Part shown: in pieces, positions 45,101 through 58,572 of the stretch
How the letters are laid out: each line of letters starts with the position of its first letter
How positions within the stretch are numbered: position 1 is the stretch's first letter
NCBI GenBank assembly: GCA_019915015.1
Contig: JAHBBC010000006.1
Span: forward strand, 868,001-932,000
Length of the DNA: 64,000 nt
Reading direction: 5' to 3'
Source: Auriscalpium vulgare
Taxonomy: Eukaryota > Basidiomycota > Agaricomycetes > Russulales > Auriscalpiaceae
Notes under the pieces: model-generated
The model's input: only the letters and a program-made list of their open reading frames with translations
Databases searched by the model: none
Told to the model about the DNA's origin: nothing
Made by a program: the position numbers and the translations under genes

Positions 45101-45998
45101 AACATCGAAAAGCCGCCCGAGGACTCACCTGGTACGCTCGCGTGTATTCGCTGCACCTCGATGATGAAGCTCCACACCTCCGCGCACCCCTCTGGATCCT
45201 GGAAGCTGAGCGCATAGTCGATGCCGTCTGGCTCGGTCCAGACAATGAGCGTTTCTGCAATCGGTCCGGGAATGTGGTCAATGCTACCGAGATATACGCG
45301 CGCGCGACGAATGCGACAGTTGACGCACCTTGCTGACGTTGATAAACATCGCTGGACCGGATGGTGGTCTTTAGGATGATTTGATTGTAGTCGGACTCGG
45401 CGCGCGCGACGAGGAGGGCCTCGCTCGTGGTATCGTCGTAGTGGCCGAAGCAAAACGCGGTGCCCTGGTCGACCCACTTGGAGTTTTGCAGCTCGTATAC
45501 CTAGGAAGCCCAGTCAGCTCACGCTTGTGAGACGCGCGATGCCACGCCATGCGGGCGATGCACGATTGGCACAGCCTGGCAGCGCAGAACAAAAGGCGTG
45601 GAAGAACGAAGCAGTGGACGCACCTTGACACGCTTCAACTCATGATTGTCGCCGTCCTGATACCACTGACCGCCCTCGTCTGTGCCCTCCATCACAATGA
45701 TGCCCTCCTGTCCGGCAACGTGCCCGTTCACGCCCTCGTGACCGCCATCGACGCCCTCATCCTGGTCGACGACGACGAACGCGTGGTCTCCGACATCGGG
45801 CACGTCCACGAGGTGCTGGTCGTCCGGACCTGCGCTCGGCGGATCGGCGAGGAGGAGTGGGCCGTCGACATGCGGCAGGGGCGCGGAGGTGGCCGGCTCT
45901 GGTGCTGTATATGGCTGCGGGTCGGCCGGGGGAACGTCGGGGGTGGAGGCGGGCGGGGGCGTGGGGGGCGGGGCAGCGGCCGCGTCGGCACTGCTCAT
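42184..45998 (-). CDS. PSY2: Protein phosphatase 4 regulatory subunit 3 (Psy2/SMEK)
   Basis: The start is MSSADAAAAPPPTPPPAST at 45998 and the stop is a TAG at 42184, with about a dozen exons. The N-terminal EVH1/PH-like domain is split over exons: LKRVKVYELQNSKWVDQG, ESDYNQIILKTTIRSSDVYQ and TLIVWTEPDGIDYALSFQDP then EGCAEVWSFI. The SMEK/DUF625 helical repeats follow: YIRAMIDVMNQAEDLENLEN, HLLNDHGM-like MNDHGMYEHI, QKKIHHTYRLQFLKDVVLAR, LDDSTFNVLNSCILFNQIDI, IQQLCIMGKNVQLPARMALF and FFRAHLRNNNRNFFIHIIKL. The C-terminus is acidic and ends with a KKIKLKFG motif typical of the family. It targets PP4 catalytic subunit to substrates such as gamma-H2A in DNA-damage recovery. An acidic Pro-rich N-terminal extension of about 100 residues precedes the EVH1-like domain. 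Confidence 0.9.
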
Positions 45999-46453
45999 GA
46001 CAACGCGGAGCACTGTGAGTCGGCTCTGGCGCGGGCGAGGGCGGGAGCTGGGAGCCTGGAAATGAAGCGAAAGGGCTGTTGGTGGTCGGCGTCAACGTGC
46101 GGAAGCCGCGTCGCTCTCGCGTGGCAAATTTCCCGGTCCGATCTTCTCAGCCCCACTGCCAGCGAGCCGCCCGCAGCGCGTCGTCGTCGACGGCGGGGAC
46201 GCTGTCGCTGCGCGGCGTGCTGAGCACTCGCGCATACATGGACGCAATGCGGAGGGAATAACACAAGACATGATCTGGGGAGTGCATTGCTCGATCCAAA
46301 CGGGAAGCAGAACAGCGGACGTGCCTCTACCCGATCTCTCATCTCAGAATCATCGGATCTATTTGTTGGCCCAGCGTAATAAATGGAAACACAACATGTG
46401 AACAGTCGCTAGGGTCCGCTGCATAAGGCCAAGTCTATGTTCCGTGACATAGC
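45999..46453. other. Intergenic spacer
   Basis: This is the 5' flank of the PP4 subunit gene and the 3' flank of the EVE-domain gene. No gene is seen. A run of CGTCGTCGTCGACGGCGG lies near 46180. Confidence 0.4.
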
Positions 46454-47685
46454 CTATTTTCTCGTCCGCGTCGATCGTCGCGGCGGCTCCGGCTCACCAC
46501 CGTCATCCTCAGCGCCCGACGCCTTGCGTTTCCGTCCCCGCGTCTTTGCCGTCGGCTTCCCAGCGTCCGCGCCTTCTTGTTCTTCGTTGACAACCTTGTC
46601 CTTGCCCTTCTTCCTCCCTTTACCGCTACCATCACCCCACCCTCCTTTCTCCGCCATCTCCACGATCACCTTCCACGCCGCTTCCTCGACGGGCTGCACG
46701 CTCAGCCGCCCGCGATTCACCAGGGCCATCGCTGTGCAGCACACGTCAGATACGCGTGGGCTGATGCGCAGACTCGGAGCCCCACAGCGTCGGACCTGAA
46801 TCGCACACGCACCTTTGATCGCCTTGACGCCGTTCGAACCGATGTAATCGACCTCGCTCGGCGGCTCCGACGGCCCCGCAGCGATATCACGGAGATACGG
46901 ATAGGGCACAAAATGCGCCGCCCGAGAGGCAAACTTTACCTCCACCATGTACCATTTCGGGCTGGCCTCGTCGGTTTTCTGACGCGCGTTAAGTCAGCCA
47001 TGCAATGAATGATGGCGTCTGCGCGCGCACAGGGTCATAGTATGGATGCTTCCTGCCGGGGGTAAGAAGACACCATTCAGTTTGACGCATGCATGGGTCA
47101 GATCGGTTGGCACTCACGGATCCCATGCTGTGTCTGCCCAGAGGAATGATCGTAAGACGCACGGAAATCTTGCGCCGACTGAGACGCTCACAATCAGGAT
47201 ACGCCTCCTTCGACACCTGGTCAAAGGCGTCCCGTCCCGCTCAGTGGAGCCATCGTGAAAGAGGCGCACGGACCTCAGCGAATCCCGCGATACCTGTTCA
47301 GTCGGTCAGTCACACCAACGCTCCAAGCACCCGCTTCCGCGATGCGCGGAAGAATCACACACCTGGGGTCTTGCAGTTCGAGTGATAAAACAGAACCTGC
47401 TCCAACGTGGAGGTAAACTGGCCCCGCGTGATGAGCACCCATGCACGGATAGACGCACCTTGTCCCCAACGTGCATGCTCTTCATGAGGTTCTTCGCCTC
47501 GTGATTGCGCACGCCTTCCCATGGGGTGGTGCTTGCCGCTTCGAAGTCGTCGACGCTGAACTGAGTCAGTGCTGGTTGAGGAATGGAACAGGTCAAGAGT
47601 TCAATTGAAGTACCTTCACGTCTTTGCCCTTCACAACACGTGGATCGGGTTCTGCCTTCATCAACCAGAACTTTGGGGCTGTCAT
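46454..47685 (-). CDS. EVE-domain protein (THYN1-like)
   Basis: The start is MTAPKFWLMKAEPDPRVVKG at 47685, which follows the family consensus, and the stop is a TAG at 46454. There are about seven exons. Motifs of the EVE/DUF55 (PUA-like) fold are in order: WLMKAEPDP, FSVDDFEAASTTPWEGVRNH, EAKNLMKSMHVGDKVLFYHS, NCKTPGIAGFAEVSKEAYPD, HPYYDP, WYMVEVKFASRAAHFVPYPY, then after an intron LVNRGRLSVQPVEEAAWKVI. The C-terminal 60 residues are Lys/Glu-rich (GRKKGKDKVV, KTRGRKRKAS), probably nuclear-localising. EVE domains bind modified bases; the ligand for this fungal protein is not known. Confidence 0.9.
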
Positions 47686-47992
47686 CCTTTCAGATGGGTG
47701 CCGAACGCCAATAGGAGCAAGGTGAAAGGTCGAGACTCGAGGTCGTGTCCGAGTATCCGCAAGACGCTGGACACCCAACACGTGACCATGTCTTTCCGGC
47801 CATGAATTTGTCCCTAAGCACAGAAACATACTGGCACGGCAGCAAGACTGGACCCAAGGCGATGTAAGGGAAATACCATCATCTCAGAACCGTGACCAGC
47901 TCAGCAAATTCTTGGCTCAGATTCCCTAGCATCCTGTTGCACGAAAACTGACATTGTAATCAAACACACACGACACAATTGCCCGACGGCAT
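47686..47992. other. Intergenic spacer
   Basis: About 300 bp between two minus-strand genes (EVE-domain gene downstream, SRP9 upstream). No feature is seen; it should hold the SRP9 3' UTR and the EVE gene promoter. Confidence 0.4.
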
Positions 47993-48506
47993 CTACTTCT
48001 TCTTCCCCTTTTTCTTCTTTATTCCTCCGCCCGCTGGGCCACCTGCTGCGGGAACCGTCGTCAAAGTTGGCGTAGCTGGGTGCTCCTTGACTGAGGAAGC
48101 AGCGGGCGGCGCAGGTGAAGCGGTCGCAGCCCTGGACGTGGTAGGAATGGTGAGCGCCGCCGGACGCGTGTTCGTCATCTTCTGCATGAGAGATCGGTTC
48201 AAGGCTTCGAATCGATTCAGGAAGATGGACGAGTGCGTCTGGAATTTCAAGCACTGCGGTCCCAGCCCATCAGCGATGCATCGAGCCGTATGGCAGCCCC
48301 ACGCACTGTCGTATCATCGGTGATTTTGAGGACCAGCTTCCCTTCGGACGACTTCCACTTGACACAGTAACGCGTCTGCGTCCCGGCGGTCAGTCTTCTC
48401 GCACAAACACGGCGAGTCCTCCAAAACGGCGCACCTTGTCCGGCGATTTTGAGTAGAGCGCCTCAGCAGCTTCCTGATAGTCTTGCCAGGAGTTGATGTA
48501 GACCAT
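47993..48506 (-). CDS. SRP9: Signal recognition particle subunit SRP9
   Basis: The start is MVYINSWQDYQEAAEALYSK at 48506 and the stop is a TAG at 47993, in three exons. The exon joins give SPDK-TRYCVKWKSSEGKLVL and KITDDTT-CLKFQTHSSIFLN followed by RFEALNRSLMQKM. This is the SRP9 alpha/beta fold: W near residue 7, then a YxVKW..SEGKLVLKITDD strand pair and a terminal helix. SRP9 pairs with SRP14 on the Alu domain of SRP RNA to slow elongation. The fungal-type C-terminal extension (Pro/Ala/Ser-rich, ending in KKKKGKKK) is absent in animal SRP9. It shares a 291-bp divergent promoter with the carrier gene. Confidence 0.85.
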
Positions 48507-48797
48507 TGCAGCGTACGCCAACACCAGTCGGCATTGGCAGCTGCAGCGTGCAAAAGTCGAGGCGGAGCGTACTCGCCTGTCCTCGGCCGGCTGGGTGCCA
48601 TTTAGGGATGCACCGGGCCGATGCCGTACTAAATGGCATCACTGGCTCCGGATTAGCTCCGCGTCCGGATTCCGAGCCGACAGAATTTCTCGCATTCCGT
48701 GCACACCGCATTCACTCTTGCTACAACTGCGCCAACTACCTTTGCGTCCACTCTCGCCCCTTCTTTCTGTGTGCTTGACTATTTGCAGCGCGTCAGG

Positions 48798-50416
48798 ATG
48801 TCTACGGAACGGAAGCGTGAGCTCGTGTGACTTGTTTCCGATACGCGACTGTGCTCACCTATAGCGAAGCCTTGCCTTTCTACGTGACCTTCACGGCGGG
48901 AGCCATCGCGGGCATCACAGAAATCTTGACATTCTATCCTCTCGGTGCGTGCTCTTTTTCGATGCTACGAAGTCGCTTTCCCTGACGCGAAGATGTTCCT
49001 CAGATGTTGTTAGTATACCTACCTTCCTGTCAGAAGCAACGCAGTTGCTGTATGCGCTTGGCTGATGGACGCACCTTTCTGTGTCCAGGTCAAGACTCGT
49101 ATGCAGTTGGAGCGGGGGAAGTCGTCCACTGGGCTTCTAGGAGCATTCCAGGCCATCATCAAAGAGGAAGGGTGCGCACCAGTTGTGCCATGATACTCAC
49201 CTACTCACCGCGTCTTGATCAGTGCCGGCCGCCTATACCGAGGTACTGTCTCCAGTGTTGCGCTGTAAATATGCGTATCCTGAAGTGTTCGCAGGTCTTG
49301 TCCCACCATTGCTCCTCGAAGCTCCCAAGCGTGCGGTCAAATTGTGCGTATCGCCGCATATTCGCTCCCCATTGCTTCTCATGCGAGCTTGTCCAGTGCC
49401 GCGAATGATTTCTGGGGAAAGACCTACATGAACTTCTTGGGCGAGAAGGAAATGACGCAACGTCTGTCTGTGATTACCGGGTGCAGCGCAGGTGCGACAG
49501 AAAGCTTCGTCGTGGTGCCCTTCGAGCTCGTGAAGATCAAGTGCGCCTATGCTTCTTACGCTGTGCGCTTTCTCACTCGTCTGCCTTAGACTGCAGGACA
49601 AGTCGAGTACATTTGCTGGCCCCATTGATGTCGTGCGACACATCGTTCGCAAGGACGGCCTTCTCGGCTTGTACGCCGGCATGGAGGCAACGTTCTGGCG
49701 GTATGCACCCTTCCATTCATTCCTCAAACACTCATTTACGCTGATGTAGACACTTGTGGTGGAACGGAGGCTACTTTGGTTCTATATTCCAAGTCAGGGC
49801 GATGCTTCCCAAGGCGCAGGTGCGTTCGATATCTGCCCATGGAATGCTTCCAGATGCCCATCCATTGTGCGCAGTCACCACAGGGACAACTTCTCAACAA
49901 CTTCATCTCCGGCTCGATTGGGGGCTTCATCGGGACCGTCATCAACACGCCGTAAGCTTTCTCTTCCTCCATCCGCGTTAGTACGCTAATCGAGTCTGCT
50001 CGGTTCAGATTCGACGTGAGTATCGCTTCCGCTACCTCACCGCCGCCTCGCCCAAATACCTCACACAGGTGGTCAAATCGCGCATACAAGGTACAGCGAA
50101 GGTCCCCGGCGTCGTTCCCAAGTACAACTGGACATACCCCGCGTACGCCTCCCAGCTCCGTCCGTTTTTTTCGCGCGCTGATCTGTCGCGTTTCTGTACA
50201 GGCTTATCACTATATTCCGCGAAGAGGGGGCTGGAGCACTGTACAAGGGCTTCGTGCCAAAGGTTCTGCGGCTCGCGCCGGGTGGAGGTGTGCTGCTGCT
50301 CGTGGTGGAGTTCACGCTCGGCATTTTCAGAAAAGGTACGCTGTGGGCGGTCACAGAGTGCATACGGTGTCATACTGACTTGACATCGTGCAGCATTGGG
50401 CCCGCCGTATCTCTGA
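48798..50416 (+). CDS. Mitochondrial carrier, 2-oxodicarboxylate (ODC) type
   Basis: It starts MSTERKPLPFYVTFTAGAIA across the first intron and stops at the TGA at 50414-50416, with about ten exons. Three SLC25 repeats show the Px[DE]xxK signature: YPLDVVKTRMQLERGKSSTG, VPFELVKIRLQDKSSTFAGP and TPFDVVKSRIQGTAKVPGVV. The matrix helices are AFQAIIKEEG, HIVRKDGLLGLYAG and IFREEGAGALYKGFVPKVLR. The substrate contact region (LLLEAPKRAVKFAANDFWG) fits oxodicarboxylate/oxoglutarate-type exchangers of the inner membrane, which link lysine metabolism and the TCA cycle. I chose the exon 2 acceptor that yields KPLPFY, because the more 5' AG shifts the frame. The gene converges on the lectin gene with only 23 bp between stop codons. 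Confidence 0.85.
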
Positions 50417-50439
50417 GACCACTGTGTGCACCGCTAGTA

Positions 50440-51336
50440 TTAAGAATGCGATACATCCGTCTTCTTCATCCTGGTGACCGTCTTCACCTTCGTGACCGTG
50501 GTCGTCGTCACCGTCGCGACAATCTCATCCCCGCATTCGGACACGCCCATGTGCACAGGGCGAAACTGCCACAACTGGCTCGGCACATCCAGCGCGTGGT
50601 TCTGCAGCACCACCGGGGTGCCCGGACACGCGTCTCCGCGCTCGAGCTCCATCGCAAGGCACGTCTTCGGCATACACACTCTGCAAGACAGATCAGCGCT
50701 GCGCACGAGGCAAAAGGGGGAGCGCTGGGTACCTGAAGGCGCCCGTATCGCTGAGGTCGCGCCGCACCTTCCAGTCGCGCGGCACGCGCGACACGACGAG
50801 GCGCGCGCCGGCGCGCGCGTCGCCCTTGAAGTCGAGGAACCTGCCCGTGCCCGCGGCGCGGAAGCGCCACGCGCCGCCCGAGCCGCGCACCTGCTCGAGG
50901 CGCCACTGCGCATCGTCAGCGGGGCGTGGGCAGCGGCGAGCGCGGAGGCGTACGGCACCTGCTCATCGATGCCGCGCGGGACAGAGCCGACGATCGATCG
51001 GCTGTCGAGGCGCGAGAGCCCGAGCGCGGTGCCGCTCGCGACGTTCAGCACGGTGTAGAGCTGCCCGGGCAGCGGCTCGAAGGCGGTTGTGGTGTTGACG
51101 CTTGTGTCGGTGGTCGTGGTCGTGGTGCAGGTGACGGTCCCGCCGTCCGAGCTGGAGGTGAATGCGAGGGTCGTTTCCTGGGTGCTGGGTGCGGGCGCCG
51201 CCGCCGGCGGTGGGGGCGGGGGCGGGAGGGCTTCGCAGGACCGCTTGGGGAGGAGCCACATGCCAGATGCGCCTGCCTCGACGGTGGTGGGGATGGAAAG
51301 ATGCATGTCCTCGAAGTGGATAGCGCAGTTGGCCAT
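50440..51336 (-). CDS. Ricin-B-type beta-trefoil lectin-like protein
   Basis: The start is MANCAIHFEDMHLSIPTTVE at 51336 and the stop is a TAA at 50440, in three exons. After an N-terminal segment with a run of seven prolines and a Thr-rich stretch comes a beta-trefoil: QLYTVLNVASGTALGLSRLD, DEQWRLEQVRGSGGAWRFRA (across a 48-bp intron), GTGRFLDFKGDARAGARLVV, KTCLAMELERGDACPGTPVV and LQNHALDVPSQLWQFRPVH. The QxW/QLWQF positions are typical of ricin-B/CBM13 domains, which bind carbohydrates. There is no signal peptide, so it is probably cytosolic. Many mushrooms have such lectins; a defensive or storage role is only a possibility. No enzymatic or toxin domain is present. A Val/Thr repeat (VATVTTTTVTKVKTVT) ends the protein. 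Confidence 0.75.
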   Translation of the reverse strand: MANCAIHFEDMHLSIPTTVEAGASGMWLLPKRSCEALPPPPPPPAAAPAPSTQETTLAFTSSSDGGTVTCTTTTTTDTSVNTTTAFEPLPGQLYTVLNVASGTALGLSRLDSRSIVGSVPRGIDEQVPYASALAAAHAPLTMRSGASSRCAARAARGASAPRARAGSSTSRATRAPARASSCRACRATGRCGATSAIRAPSGTQRSPFCLVRSADLSCRVCMPKTCLAMELERGDACPGTPVVLQNHALDVPSQLWQFRPVHMGVSECGDEIVATVTTTTVTKVKTVTRMKKTDVSHS

Positions 51337-51823
51337 GGGTAGTGCGTGGGAGACGCTTCGAGCGATCAGCGGACAGGGTGCCGATACAAGTCAAGTATAT
51401 ATCGAGACTCAGAGCGGGGAAGCTAGCTATACATTGATAATCCACGATGCTCGTGGCTGCTGCGCCAGCGATAACACAGACGAGGTGAATGACAGCCTCC
51501 GGGGGTCACCTGCTAGTGTCATCTATTGCAATGCGCCTGCAATGGACGGTGGGTCGCCTGTGAGTTTGCTGCAAGGCAAAGAAGTGGAAGGAGTCGGGTG
51601 TGATACCGCGCAGTGACAGCGGAGGAGAACAGTCGATCAGAGTGACTGGGTGCGGGTTAGGCAGGTGGCCCGGGAGGCGTCCGAGAGAGCGGCCGTAGCC
51701 GAAGAAAACGGGGATTTGGCGGGTGTTTACGTAACGAACGAAGGGATACGGCCAAACAACTCGCTTGGCGCCGCCGCTTAGCGAGGCCCCCACACGCTTT
51801 CCCCTCCTCCGCATCTCCCCACC
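51337..51823. other. Divergent promoter region, lectin and SNF1
   Basis: About 490 bp between the starts of the lectin gene (minus) and SNF1 (plus). I see no gene. The lectin side has a TATATA near 51396 (minus strand), about 60 bp upstream of its ATG. Confidence 0.45.
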
Positions 51824-54114
<2,291 letters not shown>

Positions 54115-54547
54115 CCGTGGCCGGTGTCGGACGTGGACGTGGACACGCAGCATGTGTGGAGGGCGGGGGAGTGGATCGGGACTTTCAGCATTCGAGCGAG
54201 CAGAGCAGAGCATTGTGGTGTGGTAACATAATTTTCATGCGGGGAATGTACGAGCTGTGTAGTACGTGTATTTTTGATTGTACATTTAGCCCTCCATTTG
54301 CTCTCGTAGACAGGCAATAAGCATCTTGACTTTGTGCAGACGTAGCGGGATGGGGTGATGGTGGTGCCGGAGATGTGCAGATGCTGCGTTCCTCATGCGT
54401 CGGCAGAATGACGCGGATATCGATGCCGTCGGCGGCGCCATCGGCTTCAAAACACCTCCTCGAGGCTTCGTGAAATTTGTTTGCTCTAGCCAGCTCGAGG
54501 ACTCCGCCAAATCCCCTTGATCTCCATCCCACATCCACGTTGTCAAG
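54115..54547. other. Intergenic spacer between SNF1 and the HAD phosphatase
   Basis: About 430 bp holding the SNF1 3' UTR and the next promoter. No additional gene is seen. Confidence 0.4.
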
Positions 54548-55651
54548 ATGCCGTCGACCACGGTGCACTTTGACGCGATGTCGGTGAGCAGCTGCACTTC
54601 TCCGCAACTCATGCTGAGACATACCCCGGTGCGCGCAGCCTTTTTGACATGGACGGCACGCTCGTCGACTCGACCGCGGGCGTCGTCGGCGCATGGGAGG
54701 AGTTCAAGAAGACCTATCCGGACATCGACGTCGACGACATCCTCAGTTGTACGTGCATCCCGAGCCATCGAGACATTGTGCAGCTTATAATTTGGGTTTC
54801 ACCAGCGGCGCACGGAGTCCGCACAGTAGAAAACCTCCGGAAATATTGCGGTGTCACGGATCCCGATGAGCTTGAAGTAAACTGCTTTCCAGCCATTTTC
54901 CATTTCATGCCGATCTGACTCTGACTCTGCAGAGGGAGGCCGAGCGCTTCGAGCAGGCGATCGTGTCGTCGTCGAAGCTCGAAGGGAGGCAGGGCATCAT
55001 CATGCTCCCCGGGGTGCGCGAGATCTACGCGGAGGTGCGTCTCCCGTTCGCATACGGAGGACGTTCAGACTGACGATGGGCAATGGAAATCTGCGCAGCT
55101 AGGGCCGTACGCGAAGCTCCCGAAGCCCCGCTGGACGGTGTGCACGTCCGCCACGCGCATATACGCAACCGCCGCGCTAGCCACTGTCGGCATCGAGCAG
55201 CCCGAAGCAATCGTGTTCGCGGAGGATGTGGAGAATGGGAAGCCAGCGTATGTCGTGTACCTCCTGAATGGCCGTCGTCGGACTCATGTGGATTTGCAGA
55301 CCCGATCCTTACCTCCTCGGTGCGAAGCGATGCGGTGTCAGTCCAGAAAACTGTGAGCATACTGTGGATCTCCTTTCTGGACTGTCGTTTACGAATTGTG
55401 TGCAGGCCTCGTTGTAGAAGATGCACCCGCGGGTGTGCGGAGCGGTAATTCTGCTGGCTGCAAGACGCTCGCGCTCCTCACGACGCATTCGCGAGAACAA
55501 GTAGAAGCAGCTCAGCCCACTTTCTTGGTGAAAGACCTGTCTAGGTGAGATCAGATTGCGGCATGCTCTTGCTCTTGCTCATATAGTCGAATTCAGCGTG
55601 ACGATGAAGATCGACGACACGGGGGTGCTCGTCACAATCGAGACGCCATAG
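54548..55651 (+). CDS. HAD-family phosphatase, glycerol-phosphate phosphatase type (GPP-like)
   Basis: The start is MPSTTVHFDA at 54548, joined over an intron to ILFDMDGTLVDSTAGVVGAW. It ends VKDLSS-VTMKIDDTGVLVTI then ETP and TAG at 55651. About eight exons. HAD motifs are: I, DxDGT (nucleophile and acid aspartates) in FDMDGTLVDST; II, Thr/Ser in VCTSATR; III, Lys in GKPAPDPYLLGAKR; IV, the acidic pair in LVVEDAPAGVRSG. LRKYCGVTDPDELE and FEQAIVSSSKLEGRQGIIML make the cap domain typical of Gpp1/Gpp2-like enzymes. The likely reaction is dephosphorylation of glycerol-3-phosphate or 2-deoxyglucose-6-phosphate; the fungal GPP role in osmotic stress fits but is not shown here. I chose the last acceptor (TTCAG) to keep the family C-terminus. 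Confidence 0.9.
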
Positions 55652-55750
55652 AAAGCAATGGATGAGGAGGGTATATCAAGAATTGAACATTGCGGCCCCC
55701 GCTCTTGGTTCGGCATAGAGGGCATAGAGTGATTGGATAGAGTCGCGCGT

Positions 55751-56934
55751 CTAGACTTTGGATTTAACGTATAGTTCCACTGGTCTCTTGAAACCTAGAA
55801 GCAATTTAGCCATTGTTTTGTAGAGTAACACATTACTCACGTCCTTCTCCAGGTGCGCCCAGCTGCTTCGCCGGTCCAAACCCAATCTCCCGCAGGACGT
55901 CCTCGAACCCATCTGGATGCATCTCCAAGTTTTTCGCGTTCTCCTGCAGAGTCTGCGTGGCCCCAGCTCAGCACGAATGCAGGCTCGAGAAGGACAAAGG
56001 GCATACCGGATGGAGTTTTCGCGCCTTGGTATACGAGTCCCACTGTTGCGGCTCGAAGACGAACGTGCCTCCGGGCACGAGCGCATCGTGTACACGCTGG
56101 AAGAAGCGTCGCAGGCCCTCGTCACCCTGATTCAAATGAATCCACTTGGATATAGAGAATCTGTGCTGCAAAGGTCAGACAGATCCCAAGGAGCTTCGAG
56201 AGAGAATGTGGCGCACGCTAGGATCACATCGTATCCGCCTGCATCCTCTGGGATGACTTCGTTCACCCAATCCGCGCGTCGGAAGGAAACATTGTGGGGA
56301 AAGGCCTGGGGAGAGGCGCTCGACTCGCTGTGGTTGGGCCCTGGGTCATTTGGTGGGATCGGGAGCGGCCCGAGCATGTGCTGGCACGATGCTGGGAAGT
56401 AGTCTGGTCGCAGGAGGGGCGGCGCTTTCGACACGCCCGGCGTGCTGCTCCCTGCATTACGCTTGCGCTTCTTCTTTGGAGGCTCGTTGTCGATGGTATG
56501 GGGAGTGGGCGTGGAAGATGCACTGTGCGAGGGCTCCTGATGACTCCATAGCATTCGGCGGCGCTTCCACGCCATCCGCACCAGCACATCGTCGATGTCC
56601 ACCCCGACGACGCGTCTTGCGGCCCGCAATTGTGCTGGAACAGAAGCAGATATCCAGGGCACTGAAGGGACGCGTTGGAAATGGCGAGGGTGCTCACCGA
56701 TCTCGCATGACACCCAGCCTTCGTTGCATCCTATGTCGAGGATACGTGCGTCGAGCAGCAGTTCGGACGGCAGAAGCTCAAGACGGGGGTCATGCGCTCC
56801 TGGGTGACGGCTATGGTAACTAAAGATCCACAGCAGTTCAGCACGGAAGTGCTGATACTCAAGAAGAGTGTTGCGCACCCATGGTAGTTGTGGTAGTTGC
56901 CATGCGTCGGGACGGAGCCGCTGACGGAGGTCAT
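55751..56934 (-). CDS. Bin3/MePCE-type RNA 5'-gamma-phosphate methyltransferase
   Basis: I start at the ATG at 56934 (MTSVSGSVPTHGNYHNYHG), because the family signature HGNYxNYYG follows and then continues over an intron into YHSRHPGAHDPRLELLPSEL. The stop is a TAG at 55751; about six exons. The SAM motif is ARILDIGCNEGWVSCEI, followed by RRVVGVDIDDVLVRMAWKRR, a basic low-complexity insert (PPKKKRKRNAG), RADWVNEVIP, and the Bin3 block FSISKWIHLNQGDEGLRRFF followed by HDALVPGGTFVFEPQQWDSY. A second block near the C-terminus (NAKNLEMHPDGFEDVLREIG, FKRPVELYVKSKV) completes the fold. Family members methylate the 5'-gamma-phosphate of 7SK or U6 RNA. It shares a 201-bp divergent promoter with the SET gene. 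Confidence 0.87.
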
Positions 56935-57135
56935 TGAAGTCCAGGGAAACAACGCCGTGTAAAGTTCCAAGCTCTTCCAAACAGTTCTTGTTGCTGCAAA
57001 GTGAGCCAGAGGGCAACGAGTCGTATGCGTTCACACTGGTAGCGGTTGGATGTGAGAAGGGAAGGCGGACCGCGATGTGCCGGCCATTCTGAGGACGACT
57101 CGGAGTCGCTTCAACCAAGGCGAACTCTTGCCATC

Positions 57136-58572
57136 ATGTTGGACGAGCTTGAGACAGTCGATGAACTCAGAACTTGGTTCGCATCGCACGGGGGCCACTT
57201 CAATCCGAAAATACGATACACGTCAGGTACTTAGTCTCTTCAACTCCATTGATCAGGAGGCTCATCCTACTCTAGTTTTCTCCGGCCTTTCCATCGCTGC
57301 CTTGGAAGACCTGCCGCCTGACAGCACTATTGTATCCTGCCCAATTCCGCTTGCTATCACACCATCTGTGGCTCAGCAAGCCCTCGCGGACATCCTTCAG
57401 AATGAAGCCATAACGGCAGAGTGGAACGAACGTCAGCTAATCAGCGTATACATCGCGTTCCATTGGATCGTGGATCCGCAAAGGTGAGTTGTATCGCAGG
57501 CTTTTGTTGATCTTTCACTGATTCGAGCCAGTCTCCCAGCTACACCTGCCTCGGTCATCTACCCTACTTGAACACCCTCCCCGCTCCGAGCCAACTTTGC
57601 ACACCGCTACATTTTACGGCAGCGGAGTTGGATGCTCTGAAAGGAACGAATCTTTATGGTGCCACTCTCGATCGACGGCGCGAATGGGAGGCAGAATGGG
57701 AGACATGTCGCGCGGACTTAGCGCGGGCAAACAAGGCATGGGCAGAGGAATTGACATGGTGCGATTTGAGTCCGATGTCTTTTGACTGAGCGGGGAGCTC
57801 ACCACTGTACAGGGAGCGATATCTCACTGCCGCGACGTATCTCTCATCCCGCGCGTTCCCATCCACTCTCCTCTCTCGCACGCCCTCGCTTCTTGTCTCG
57901 AAAGATTCGTACCCCGTCCTCCTCCCAGGCATCGACAGTCTCAACCACGCGCGCGCGCAGCCCGTCTCATGGATTGTCGACTACCCTTCCGACTCTGCAG
58001 ATGGCCCGGAGCCGACCATCGCGCTCGTCTCGCACGCAGCTATCCCGGCGCAGAGCGAGATATTCAACAACTACGGTCCCAAACCGAATTCGGAGCTCAT
58101 ACTGGGCTATGGTTTTGCGATCCCAGATAATCCAGACGACACGATTGTGCTGAAAATTGGGGGTGCTAGTATCGGCAGCGGCAAGAGATGGGAAGTCGGG
58201 CGCGACGCCAAAGGCATCGAGGGCCTCTGGCAGGAGATCCTTGACGCCGTCTCTTCACAACCACAAAGGAATGACGAGACACCTAAGGACGACGCTAACC
58301 CACCCCCGGAGTGGTCGCTCATCCTCGACGCCGCCGATATGCTCAACTCAATGTCTAGCACTTTTCTCTCTCGTCTTCCAGAGCCTTCGACAGAGGGGAA
58401 TCTCCGGCCGGACGTGGCTTTGATGATAGAACAATATGTCGCAGGACAACGGGACATATTGCTTGCCATCATCGACTTTGCGGGCGAGAAGGAGGCGGAG
58501 GGCATCAGCAGGGCACGGAGAGAAGGACATGTCCTTGACGAGGACCTGGCAGAGGAGGAAGATGAAGAGTGA
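57136..58572 (+). CDS. SET-domain protein (SETD6/Rubisco-LSMT type)
   Basis: The start is MLDELETVDELRTWFASHGG at 57136 and the stop is a TGA at 58572, in four exons. The domain is the split-SET type of non-histone lysine methyltransferases: the N-terminal IVSCPIPLAITPSVAQQA region (SET-N), an inserted helical I-SET part (LHFTAAELDALKGTNLYGAT, REWEAEWETCRADLARANKA), then LLPGIDSLNHARAQPVSWIV (the NH motif), SEIFNNYGPKPNSELILGYG (the NYG substrate/cofactor motif) and FAIPDNPDDTI. The C-terminal Rubisco-LSMT substrate-binding-like helices (IEQYVAGQRDILLAIIDFAG) end in an acidic tail. The methylated substrate (perhaps a ribosomal protein or elongation factor) cannot be read. Confidence 0.85.
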
